64,000 nucleotides of DNA from Hemicordylus capensis (lineage: Eukaryota; Chordata; Lepidosauria; Squamata; Cordylidae): positions 374,501 to 438,500 of the forward strand of contig NC_069665.1 in NCBI RefSeq assembly GCF_027244095.1, read 5' to 3'. Under the pieces are notes generated by a model, which saw only the letters and a list, made by a program, of their open reading frames with translations, had not been told where the DNA came from and ran no database searches. Below are positions 46,001-56,900 of this stretch, one piece after another (the first letter of the stretch is position 1; every line of letters begins with the position of its first letter). The translations under genes and the position numbers were made by a program.

Positions 46001-48450
46001 GTGAATCTATCCTGGAATCAGGCAAAACAACAACCCCCCAACCTCTGGAGCCTCATGGCCCTGTGGGGGTGTGGCCACAGATCATCCCTGCCCCCCCAGC
46101 TCCCCCCTCCACATGACTGGCGGACTTGGTGCTCACCCCCCTCCGCTCAGCCCAGCCCAGCCTCAGCAGGCAGGAGGACGATGCTCCGCTTTATCCAGCA
46201 GTTCTCTACTGCTGGGCCTGTCAGTCAGGTGGAGGGAGGGGCGGGCTGTGTCTGTGCCCCTCACCTACCATCAGTCAGGTGGGGAGGGGGGGAGGCGGCG
46301 GCGGCGGCGGGAGGCTGCCGGGAAAGGGAGCCAGCCAGGTAGCCTGCAAGGGCAGGGCGGGTACCCCTGGGGGGGCGTTACAGGTCGAATAGGAGCCCCA
46401 GTGCTAGCCAAAGGCCTTCATGGCGGGATGGGGGGGCGCCCTTTGGGATCCCCCAGGGCAGCGTGTCTCTTTCTCTCTCCCTCCCCAGAGAACTCACAGC
46501 CATCCCATCAACTTGACCCATTTCTTCTCTTGGGGCAAGCAAACAAAGCCGTCAGCAAACAGACCAAAGTCTAGGCAGCCGCTGGGCCATTCATTCGGAT
46601 GACCCTGTGCAGAAGAAGGGAAGGAGACACCAAGATGTTCCCAGGAATGAGAACACACAGGGGGTCAAAGGCTGCCAGAAAGATGCAGCGTTGGAGGGAG
46701 CTCCTCCTCTGCCTCTCCTGGTTGCACAAAAGAGGATGGGGGGGACAGGGGGCCCCCCACCTGTCTGGAGGAGATCCTGACATCTACCTGCTGGCCTCCC
46801 GTTCCAGACCTGGTTTCCTTCCGGCTGCTCCGGCCACCCCTGTCCTTGCCTTCCCTGGCCTCAGGTTGCCCCCTCTGCAAACCAGCTGAGAACCTTCCCA
46901 TGGATGAACCCCACAACCGGCCTCCTTGGGACGCTGCGGCCAGCACCAACTCCCGGGCCCAACCTCAGCTCAGCGGCATATGCAGGGCAGCTGGCTGTGG
47001 CATTGCAAGGGGCTGGCTTGCCGTAGTGGGAAAGCCCGCACCGTGGCTAGAGGAACAGAGCAAGTCCAACCCTTGGTCCCTCCAGCTCAGGATTGGCTGC
47101 GCTGACTGGCAGCGGCTTCTCCAAGGTGGCAGGCAGGCAGGAGTCTCTCTCTCAGCCCTCGCTTGGAGATGCTGCCGCCAGGGAGGGGACCTGGGCCCTT
47201 CTGCCTCATGCAGCCGCTACAGCCCCGTCCCCAGAGGAAGCCACAGAAGGGAGGAGCAGCAGCAGCAGCCGGGGCAGGCTCTGGCTCTGGGCACACTGGG
47301 TGGTAGGAGGGAGCTCTCTTCTTGGGCCATTCACGGCTCCCAAACCGGGTGCTGCTTAGGGGTTGTGAAGAGAGCACGGTCTTCTGGGGCTCTCATTAGG
47401 GTGACTCCTAGGAGTTTAACGGTCTGCCCTCAATGCAGAGAACTGGGGGCGGGGGGGGGGCGGGGGGCAGCAATACAAGGAAGACCGGCAGGGCCTCTTC
47501 TGCAGCAACCCCTACAAGGTTTTCTGTCCTCCCCGAAGTGCCAAAAAGGCACTTTGCTGGTGTTATTTCTGAAGTACGGTCAGAACTCTGAGAGGGAGGA
47601 GAAGACCAAAGCATTCCTCAAAGGCAACTTTCTCTGAGGAACTGCACGGGGGACATCACAGCCTCCGTCCAGTGCAGGGATCAGCAGCTTTGTGACTTCA
47701 CCACTGCGCCAGTCCCCACTCTCATTGCGGTTCTGTTTGCAAGCCCTGCAACCTACGACACCCTCCACGCCAAGGATAGGGAAGAAAGAGGCACAGCTGG
47801 CAAGAGACTGGATCAAGACGGCACAGCTCATGTGGACACCCCTCCACCATTTTGTCAGTCTAAGGTGCGGAAGGATCAAGATCTCAGTGGGACGTGCCTG
47901 GGCTGAGCGATCCCTCCTGTGGGCAGGAACACACCAGAAGGAAGGGCCCCTTGGACCTGCAGCAGGCTCCTTCTCCATTCAAGATTCCAGACACCCATGC
48001 TTTCTGAGGGGCAGGGTCCCCTTCCAGCCAGAACAAGCGGACACAGAGCCTGCTCCATCCCCAGGTCCTAACCCAGGTCAGCCTGCAGTTCCCAGAAGAC
48101 TGTGCTGCTGCTGGACCTGTCACCCCACCCCCAGCCCAGCCCCTTGGGCCCGGTGCCTTGCTCGGGGGCAGCCCTGGAGTCTCCCCTGCAGGGGTTTAAA
48201 CTGCCCAGTGACAGAGATTTGGGGCAGCGTACAAACAAAACAAGCGGTGTGGCCTCTGCCCAGCTCCCTCCACATCCCCGGGGCCAGTTCTCCCCAACTT
48301 ACCGAGCACCACTGGGGACGTATTGTTGGAAAGCGCAGCTTCTGGGGTGGTGCTGGGTGGGAAGAGAACGTTGAAGAGCCAGAAGGCGCTTCCCGGCTGG
48401 AGGAAGGAGAAGGAAAGGACGAGCCCCACAGGCCTGGCCAGGCTCCCCAT
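38081..48450 (-). CDS. LCAT: LCAT, phosphatidylcholine-sterol acyltransferase, complete
   Basis: Secreted plasma enzyme that transfers the sn-2 acyl chain of phosphatidylcholine to cholesterol on HDL, activated by apoA-I. Exons: 48303-48450, 44369-44525, 42708-42823, 41082-41177, 39889-40113, 38081-38661; 440 aa, equal to human. A 22-residue signal peptide precedes [10 protein letters not shown]. In mature numbering the triad is Ser181 (GHSLG), Asp345 (GDGDD) and His377 (VDHLNMVF). The lid-loop cysteines (PGC, NWAC, VDC) and the C-terminal pair (TYC, ELC) are kept. The four human N-glycosylation positions are all sequons (SNNT, YNRT, YNYT, DNRT). Residue 184, a free Cys in human, is Asn. The related phospholipase PLA2G15 is excluded by the much closer match to LCAT. 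The C-terminal tail is Glu-rich. All junctions are GT-AG. Identity is certain. Confidence 0.97.
38662..42707. other. LCAT introns 3-5
   Basis: Intron 5 holds a 5S-like SINE (39052-39293). Intron 4 (40114-41081) is GC-rich with long chance frames on both strands. Intron 3 (41178-42707) has a LINE-tail-like piece near 41770-41830 and a stretch with two 'gggcatgtgca(g/a)aatgct' words at about 41470 and 41558. No other gene was seen. Confidence 0.55.
39052..39293 (+). mobile_element. 5S-like SINE copy
   Basis: It contains 'ttgttaagcaggcccacc', 'tttggatgggaaat' (5S C-box-like), 'gcatgcagaaagttgcagg', 'agctgctgccagtctgtg' and 'aaggcagcttcctcagtc'. The first tRNA-like 30 bases are degraded. Confidence 0.82.
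43030..43075. repeat. (CA)n microsatellite in LCAT intron 2
   Basis: Uninterrupted CA dinucleotides of about 46 bp, likely polymorphic. The remainder of intron 2 (42824-44368) contains nothing recognised. Confidence 0.97.
45090..45303 (+). mobile_element. 5S-like SINE, 5'-truncated
   Basis: The 5S-like head is lost. The body 'gaggcattccccttcgtgga', 'ggttccaagttccctccc', 'gaagccgctgccagtctgtg' and the end 'ggcagcttcctctgttcc' match the other copies. Confidence 0.8.
47104..47210 (-). mobile_element. 5S-like SINE internal fragment
   Basis: 'tggcagcggcttctccaagg' through 'cttggagatgctgccgccag' is the reverse complement of the middle part of the SINE family. Confidence 0.7.
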
Positions 48451-49384
48451 CGTGGGCTCTGCAGGTCACCTTGAGCCAGCCCAGCCTGGTCTAGCAAACA
48501 ACTGCTCTGTCCCAGGACACAGTGGGGAGGAGGAGAGGGAGGGAGGGAGGGAAGATGGGAAATCATTAGCAGATGTTGGGCATAGTAGGGCAGCCTCAAA
48601 GGGCTGTCCTTGCCTCTTGGCCTCAACCTCCAGGGATCCAGCGCTGGTGCCAGAGCTGAAGGTCTCTCTCGTTCTACAAAAGGGCCTCCAGAGGTGGGGG
48701 TGGGGCTGCAGTTGACAAGGAATGCAAAAAATGGCTCCAGGGAGGAGGATGGTGCCTTCTCCACCACACAAACGCTTTCCAGAATAATCAAAAACATGCA
48801 TGCGACTGCCAGAGATTCCTGCTCACAGGAACAGGGCTTCCAGCCAGTCTCCTGTGCCCCAGCACATTTTGGCACGATGCCTCCAGAAGTTGCACTTTTG
48901 ATGCCCTCCTTGCTGGTTGTTTTCAAGCCAAAACTAGCCTACTACTCAAAACCGACTCTGCCCGCATCGAGCATCAGGAAAGCCTTTGGCCTCCTCCTGC
49001 ACATCATCACGGCCAGCATCTCAGCAGGGTCCAGAGCAGGTCTCTTCACAGAAGCAGCAGCCCTTCCTGGCCTGGGGTCTAAAAACGCCACTTCCAGAGC
49101 AAAAGGCCGTCAGGTGCTCAGTTTGTTGTCACCAGAAGCGCAACAGGGCGTCCTCCTGGGTGGCACCGCCATGGAGTGTCAGAGCCGAGCCCCCCTCTCC
49201 GTTTTAGGGGCACAACAAGGCCAGGGACCGGAGAGAGACCCAGGCCGATTACAGCGAGGCACATGCGGGGAGGAGGCAGGTTGAGCAGCAACGTCCTATG
49301 GAAAGGGCACGGAGGAAGCTCAGGCCCGTTTGCCTGCCGGATCTCTCCTTTTAGTGGTTATGTTCAAACAAGGCGGCTGGAACA

Positions 49385-49635
49385 CACTGGAAAATGTGGA
49401 CTCCGGGCAGAATCTCAGGTGCCCCTCATTGCAGGAGAGATGGTTGCAGACAAATGCCGGAATATCCACAGGCAGTGCCAGCTCAGGGCTCTGCTGCTTT
49501 CAGGCGGAGCATGCAAAGGGGAGATGCCTCTCAGTGGCCTCCCTCTTGCCTGGGGGCTCCCCAGAGGCGGCATCTGGTGGGCCACTGGGTGAAGCCGGAC
49601 GCTGGGCCTGACCCAGCAGGGCTGCTCTGATGCCC
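49385..49635 (+). mobile_element. CR1 LINE 3' fragment
   Basis: 'ccccagaggcggcatctggt', 'gggccactgggtgaag' and 'gcctgacccagcagggctgc' match the terminal CR1 blocks of 37370-37676. It ends directly before the hAT MITE's target duplication. Confidence 0.7.
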
Positions 49636-49643
49636 CTTGCCTC

Positions 49644-49812
49644 CAGGGGTGTAACGAGGCTGGAGTGGGCCCAGAGACGAAATTTTAAAATGGGCCCCTC
49701 GCTGATACACACACACACTCACTTCACATGTGACTTGCCTCTGGGGGGCCCCTCGAGGCGTGGGGGCCCCCAGGCAGCCGCCTCCCCTTGCCTAATGGTG
49801 GTTACGCCCCTG
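49644..49812. mobile_element. hAT-type MITE, 169 bp, complete
   Basis: It begins CAGGGGTGTAAC and ends GTTACGCCCCTG (inverted, one mismatch). It is flanked by a perfect 8-bp duplication CTTGCCTC at 49636-49643 and 49813-49820. It contains no coding sequence. CAGGGG termini with 8-bp duplications are the mark of hAT elements. Confidence 0.92.
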
Positions 49813-51590
49813 CTTGCCTCCTTCCACCCCAGCCCCCCCATCACCAGCATGCTGCTGCGTAGCTCTCTTGTTGCCGCAACACCAGACCCACTGCTCTTGG
49901 GCAAGCATCTGGCACACTCTCAACTACTGACCTCTGGCCAAAGTACAGCAGTGGATGCCGATGCAGGCCGCTGGCTGGCTCTTGCTCGTTCTGCGTGGAG
50001 GCTGTGGCCACACATGCTACTTGATGCCCACTTGGCTTGCTCGTGCTGGTGTCTAAATGGCTGAACCAGCCTGGCTCTGCCCGGAAGTGGGGTGGGTGGC
50101 CCTCCAATCCTGCCCCCTTTGACAAGGTCCCTGTCGGTGGGATGGGGGGAGATGTCAAGGAGGACTCAGTCCCCTGTGCCCACACCCCATAGGCGGCACA
50201 TGCTGTGGCGTCTTGGGCCCCCTTGAGGAAGCACTTGGGCGACCTCTGCAGGCCAGCCCCGCTACAGGGTGGCAGGAGCCAGACGAGGGTTAGGGTCGGC
50301 CGTGAAAGAGACAGAGGCGGGCTGAGGGAGGACGCTCTTCTGGTGGCACCTGGACCCCTCGCTTTTGTCCTGCCACAGCCATGGCCTCTGGGCAAGCAAC
50401 CTTGGCAGGTTTTAGAAATGACTTGAGAGATTCCCCAAAGAGAATGACCAGAGGCAAAATGGGTGTGTGTGTGAGGGGGGGGAAGCGCACCCCACCAGAA
50501 GGAGCCAGCCCCTTTGACTCTTGGGGGAGAGGAGCATAAGCTCCAGTCTGACACACCACCCTCTTGGGCAGGGAAGGCCCCCTCCGAGACCCAGAGTTAG
50601 CTCCTTTCCTCCTCCATTCAACACCTAAAACTGACCCAAGCCAGGGAGGAGGGCCCACTCTGTGCTCTCCCAGGTTCAAAGCAAGAGAGCTGTTGGAATA
50701 GGGAGGACCAGTGCCAGGTGCAGGGGGGCCGAGGCCACCGAGGAGGTGGGGATACAGCATCTCCCCCCCCCGCCCCCGCCGCCTGCTGTTTGGTCCTGCC
50801 AGCCACTTGCAGCACCAGGAGTTGAGGGCCGAGGAGTATCACCTTCGCCCTTTTCCTGGCCTGCCTTCTCCCCGCTCCCCAGGGCCAAAGTTGGCCTTGG
50901 CTCAAGGAGACTCCTCGCTTCTTGTCCCATCCTGGACTGGAGCAGCAGGACAAGGAGCAAGAGCTGCAGGAGGCGGATTGCTCGGGCGCCAGGCACCCTG
51001 GAAGGGGATTTGTGCATCCCTGGGAGAGAAACCTCTCCGTGGCTACTAGCAATGGGAGGCGGGGGGGGGGGAGACCCGTGTTCAAAAGCAGCAGCCCCGC
51101 ACGAGGTGGCGTGTGCAGACATCTGTCCTCTCCGAGTCGGGCTCATGGGGCCCTGGGACTGCTGCCATCACTCACCAAAGTGTCAGACCCGCCCCAAGCA
51201 GAAAAAGCAGCGCGCTGGTTGGGGGGAAGACAGACGTCACCCTTGGAGAGCAAAGGGGGTGGGCGGAAAGCCGCCTCGCTGCCCCTAACCCTGACCCTGC
51301 TGGCCAGCTCAGGAACTGCCGGCCACTGCCTCCCAACAGGCGCTCAGAAGCCGAGCACAGCTAGGAAGTGGGCTGCTGCTGCTGCTGCTGCCTCCGTCCC
51401 CATGTTCAGTGCAGCGCGTGACTGACTGCAGATTGGTGCCCAGTTCCCTGCAGACACGGCCAGTCGCAACCAAGAGTGGCAGCCGGTCCCTTGGCCAGCA
51501 TGGAAATGCTCCCCACCCACCCCGCCACTGAAAGTCTCGCACACACACCCCCAGGGGAGGGAGGAACCAACAACCATGCACAGCTTGGAA

Positions 51591-53919
51591 ATCCGGAAGA
51601 GTTGTTTTATTGGACTCCACTTGCTTTGCCTCAGATCCAGTCAGTGCACTTGATACAGAACCCAGAGTGAGCTCAGCAATCCAGTTCCTGGTTCATTTCT
51701 TGCCAGCAAGAAAGAAGGATAAATACACAGAAAGCTTATTTTCCTGGAAGAGTTTCAGAGAGAAAATGGAATTCCTGGGCAGGCCATGGACAAACACGAA
51801 GACGCACACATGTGGTGTGCAAGCAAGGGGTGGGTGTGGGTGGGGGGAGAAACACAGGCTGGGTGGGAGTGCATGTCACACACACACACACACACACCCC
51901 GCCGCAAGTCTTGGAGAGACACGGCAGGCGTGCAGGCCCCCTCCTCGCGTCCTTCTGCCCAGCTCACCTTGACCAACAGAGTCCTTGCGGGGGGGGGCGA
52001 GTCTACAGACACCTCACAGGCAGGGCAGCTGCTGGCAGCAGGGGTGGGGGGCAGCTGGTGGGGGGCAGGGAGCGTTGCTGGCCAAGGAGGGGCAAGAACA
52101 TGGCTGATTCACTCCTAAAAAGTGCATTTGCTGCCCAGGGGGAACACTGGGCCGGGGGCGGGAAAAGGGATACAGAGCCATCTCTATGGTACATTAAAAT
52201 AGACTATTCTTAAAAAATATCTCAATTGCTATTAAAAAAACACCTCATCTCTGTGGGGTTGGCTGGGGTGCTTTGGAAGGGGAAAGCCTGCTCCTCAGGA
52301 ACCAACCCTTGGCCCTGGGCAGGAGGCACCCACTCAGAGTTCATGGGGGTCCCATCCCTGGCTTCTGGGGGTCCCTCCCTGCCTCACCCCCGTCAGGAAC
52401 TCAAGCCAAGCGGCTGCCCCACACCGGACAGAGACAGGATGGACAGCCGGGTCTCCTCAAGGCAGTCTTCACATCCCTTGTGGAACTCAGTGGACTGCCC
52501 CTAAGCAGGCAGAGACCCCCTCCCAAATCCCGCTGCAACCCCCTGGCCTGCAGACCAAGGAAAGGCCGAGGGGATCTGCCAGGCCCAGGCCCCCTCCCCC
52601 TGGCTCCTTGAACAGGAGGGTGGGGGCCAAGCTTGGCCTGAGGGCAGACAAGGCTCCTGCGACTGCCCCATTTGCATAGGAAGTGGGGGGCACATGTCCA
52701 CTCCTAACAGCAGAGGGGTGTGGAGGCCCATGTGCCTCCCTCTCCCACCTCTCTGTGGTCATTCACCTGGACTCCTCCTCTTCCTCAGCCGGGGTCTAAC
52801 AGACTGGAAGACAAGAGAAGGATAAGTGGGGGGGGGTCTGCTCCCCTCTGGATGGGGGAAATGGGGACCTTCTTCCCCCCTCACATCCTGCAGTCTACGT
52901 CAAGGGGGCAGGCAGGTGATCCCACAAACTGGCCCTCTACGTTTCAAGGGGTGAAGAAAGAGCAGGAGTCCTGGGGAGGTGGGAAGGGGGGGGGGTCTGG
53001 CATGCCCGGCACAGACCTCTGGCCAAGGCTCAGCCTGTCCTGTGGGCAGCCAGAGCTGAGCCGGCCCTCCCCCCCGGCAGCCCAGCAGGCCGCTGCAAGA
53101 GGGGAGCTGAGGGGCGGGGGGCCTCTCCCTGAACCGGCCCCAGACAGGGGAGGCAGCTAATGGCGCTCCCTCCTGCCAGCTGCTCAGGACGGACACTCCC
53201 AGACGCCCCCGCAGTGTGACTGGCCACATCTCCCTTCAAAATGGGGAGGGCTTGGGAGCAGCAACGTTGCCCTTGGGCAAGTGCCAGGGAGAAGAGAGGT
53301 GAATGCCATGGGGGGGCGCGGGGCCACCCTTCTTACCCACAGGCCTCCGTGGGTGGATGCAGCGGGGGGTGGGTGGGGGGGTGGGATGGATTTGTGCATC
53401 CCAATTCCAGGGCCCTTCGCCTCTCATATGGAGCAGGTGCAGCTTGGCCCGAGGAATGCTGCCCAGAGACCTCTTAAGAATCGCTGGCCTCCCTTGGCCG
53501 AAGCGTAGCCCCCACCAGGCTTCTGGAAAAGGCTACTCCGCAGGGGTGGGCGGGGGATCCCTGTCTTTGGACAAGACGGAGGCCCAGCATGCAGGAGGCT
53601 AAGGGGAGGCCCTGCTGGGTTTGGAGAGCACAGTGGAGGTTGTGGGGCAGGGAAGGGGCAGCCACTGGGCTCATCCAGTTCAAGCAGAGACACAGAGCAG
53701 CTGGAAATGCATTCTCACGCAGGCGGGCAGGCGGGTGGGTGGGCGGGGGGAGAGGTGCCCCTCCTGCTGAGGCAGGACAGCAGCAGCCATTCACGGGGAG
53801 CAGAGGATCATGGGAATGGAGCCTGCCTCGCAGTTCCTGTCGTCTTCCTCCTCCTCCTCCTCCTCCTCCTCCTCCTCCTGCTGCCCGTCCGTCCATCTCC
53901 TGCAGACACAGCCCAGAGG
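51591..53919 (-). other. Probable 3'UTR of the SNRK-like gene
   Basis: Continuous sequence from the SNRK-like stop codon (53920-53922) to the first minus-strand AATAAA at 51606-51611, about 2.3 kb. It contains a (CA)n near 51878-51898 and a CCT/AGG triplet run at about 53846-53880. Assignment as UTR rests on the position of the poly(A) signal. Confidence 0.6.
51606..51611 (-). terminator. Poly(A) signal, probably of the SNRK-like gene
   Basis: TTTATT on plus gives AATAAA on minus. It is the first canonical signal noted downstream of the SNRK-like stop codon. Confidence 0.6.
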
Positions 53920-56900
53920 CTAGATGACGTGGCAGCAGTTGAACTGTCCCAGGGAGAGGAGGCTGTCTTTGGAGGTGGGCCGCATCCGGAAGGCGAGGGC
54001 CTTCTCGCAGAGGGGGAACTGCAGGATCCTGTCCTTCAGGTTGGCACTCTTGCCCTTGGCAGGGTCCAGCTTGATGATGTTGTCTGCCGGACTCTCGCTG
54101 CCGCCCGGACTGCCAGGGCCCAGGCGCTTGGGCTGGCCGGCTGGCCCGGCCTCCAGGCCTCTCTCCAGCTTTTGGGCCTTTTCTTCCGGAGCCACGGCCA
54201 CAGCCAGCCTGGCCACCCTCTGGAGGCGGCTGCAGCCCCCTTGCTTCAGCAGCTCCTCCTCAGCACCCGTTTGGGGAGAGGAGGAGGAGGAGGAGGAGTT
54301 GTTGTTGTCTTCCTCCCCTCCAGCCTCACCCCCCTGCTGGCAAGGCCCACTGCTCCCACCACACGCCTGGCCCCCCGGGGCCCCCTCTCTGGGTGGCGGA
54401 CCCAGGGCCCTCTCCCCACCCTGCCCACGGCAGGCCACCACCTCCTCCTGCTGCTGCTGCAGCACACGTCCCGGCCCTGCCTGAGATGGGGGGGCCTGCG
54501 GGAGAGCCAGGCCGGGGGCCCGAGGCTTGGGGAGGCCAGGGGCAGGGCTCTTCCCCGCTTTGTTGTGGGCTGCCAGGCTCCGGCAGAACAACAAGGAGGC
54601 CTTGGCACTCTGGAAGGCGCTCATTTGCTCTTGGTTCAGAGAGGAGGTTCTCCTGCGGAAGAGGCCAGGCTTCCCCCCCTCCTCCTCTTCCTCCTCCTCC
54701 TCCTCCTCCTCCGAGATCTGCTGCAAGGCAGGGGTGCTCTTGGCTATGGGGGTCTCAATGAGGGCGGGCCGGATCAGTGCACGGATAGGCTGCCCGCATC
54801 CGTGGAAGCTGGAAGGGGACGCCTCTTCACCCAGCGCAGGGAAGCAGAGGACGGGCTTCCCAGAATGCTCTGCAACCTTCTCCAAAGCACTTTTGCTGGC
54901 CGGTGGTGGGCAGGGGCTCTTGTCTGCTAAGGCGAGGGGGTGGCTGGGGTCGCTCACTGTGTTGAACGTGCTCCTGGGAAAGAGAGAGGAGAAAGGGGAG
55001 GTCAGTAGCCTGCAAGAAGGGGCAAGAGACAACCCAGCGCAGGGGGCAGCCAAGGACACTCGCCTGCTCTGGACTTGCTGGGCCAGGTTGTAGACCAGGC
55101 TGGGGCTGGCGCTGGGCTTCTCCTGCTTCTCCCGCAGGATCCTTTCCGCCAGCAGGAAGTAGGTGGCTGTCACGTGGTTGTACCGGTTGGCCTCCAGCGC
55201 TCTGTGGGGACACAAGGGTCAAGGGTCAGCCCAAGCGGGCGGCATCACCGGGTCCCACTGCCAGTGGCCAGGGACCGGGATATGCTGAGAAGAAGCCGGG
55301 GACTACGGATGGACACGGAAGGCAGCTGGTTCTACTGGTTTGATGGTGCCGGGTGTGTGTGTGTGCTGCTTTAAGAGTGGGGGCGGGTGCCCTTACCCCT
55401 CCCTCCACTCTTCCTCCACTGGCACTCCTTTATCCCGAAGAGAACCTCCCGGCCGCCCCATTGCCCCTGTTGTCCGGATACAACTGGAAGTATCCACTGC
55501 ACCTGTGCGCGCCTGACATGTGCACCCCCATTCCTGGGGCCCAGCCCCCTTGCCCTCTAGAGGATTGGCTTCTTTGGGGCCATGGATAAAGCAAAGCAGT
55601 CATCTAGGTTGTCTTTCAGGAATACACAGAAGGTTCCCCGAGAGACAAGGAGCCACTTGACATAGGCTGGAATTAGGAGTCCAGCCTGCTTCTAGGCGCT
55701 TTCCAGATTTCATGGCGATACAGCTGTAGTTTACTTTGGCTCGGCAGAATCGTATTGAAACCGTAAATAAAGGATGTTGCACAAAGCCACCAGCAGGGGG
55801 AGCAGTCTTTTCTAGTTTGCGCGAAACTCCCTACAAGAGGAAAAGACAGCTATTTTGTTACAAGCGTTGTAGGACTAACGCAGCAGTGAAACCCGAAAAA
55901 AGGCACTGGGAATGTGAACGGCACCTTGCTGACAGCACAGAGACTGCAAGGTGAATACACAGGCAATACGGAAGGACACTTAACGGACCCATAGTGACAC
56001 TGTCGCAGCCTCCACTCTGGAAGCGCCTTGGTGCACCTTGGGGACTCCCCCTCCTGCTGTTCCTGCCCCAGTGCCCCCCACCCCCTTGGGCTGGCCAGGC
56101 ACACTCACTCCTGGATAGTCTCCCGGTCCGCAATGTTGCCGCACATCATGGCCTGGATGATGATGTCGTGCTCTTCCTCCGAGACTCGCTTGTGGGACGT
56201 CAGCGGCAAGAGGGAGCGGCTGGCAGGGGAGGGGTCCACCCCCTGCAGCCATGGGTGGACCTCGATCTGCTCCAGGGAGGCCCTCTCCCGTGGGTTCCGC
56301 TGCAGCATCCGGGAGATCAGGCTGCCAGGAGGAAGGGGAGAGGGTCACTCGGCAGCACACCCAATGCCCCGCGGGCCAGCTTGTCTTAAGGACAAAACGG
56401 CACATATTTATATGCGACTTTTCAATACGAGGTCCCAAGGTGGTTTATATCAATATAAATACATAAAGAAAGACGGCTCCCTGCTCCCAAAGGGATCACA
56501 GTCAGATAGACACCTGCAACAGACACTGGAGGGATGCTGTGCTGGGGGTGGATAGAGCCAGCTGTTCCCCCACCCTTCTCAATATCACCACTTTGAAAAA
56601 GTGCTCAGTTAGCAGGGGACGGGGTGTGTGTGTGTGCGCACCAAAGGGGGTGCAGCTGCCCCTGCTTCCCGGAGCCCCGCTTGCTCCTCTCTCTCCTACC
56701 CTGTCCCCGCATTAGCGAGAGCCACACTGCCTGCAGGATGGCCATTCACCAGAGACTTTGACACCCAGCAGGCTTTACTGAGCATTTACTGGGAGGCTTT
56801 ACTGCGAACTCAAAGTTGAATGAAAAAACCAACACAAATAGTGGATGTTTTAAACCCCAGTATAAATCGGGATCCACTCTAACACTCAGTGAAAAACCTG

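Larger units (their letters stand above)
44526..48302. other. LCAT intron 1
   Basis: A 3.8 kb intron with two 5S-like SINE fragments (45090-45303 plus, 47104-47210 minus) and a (CGG)n patch near 46291-46312. No other gene was recognised. Human LCAT intron 1 is much shorter as I recall, so this gene is expanded. Confidence 0.6.
48451..51590. other. Intergenic region between LCAT and the SNRK-like gene 3' end
   Basis: This is the LCAT upstream flank (promoter side). It carries a CR1 fragment (49385-49635) and a hAT MITE (49644-49812). No TATA box or further gene was identified. Two frames on the plus strand at 50662-51425 are GC-rich and match nothing known to me. Confidence 0.55.

Noticed and set aside
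38081-48450. LCAT gene as PLA2G15 (lysosomal phospholipase A2)
   Set aside because: Residues around [18 protein letters not shown] and HLNMVF match LCAT closely and differ from PLA2G15. Length is exactly 440 aa with LCAT exon sizes.
53707-54930. 407-codon plus-strand frame
   Set aside because: Antisense to the SNRK-like last exon. Its Leu runs are the reverse of the Glu-coding triplets.
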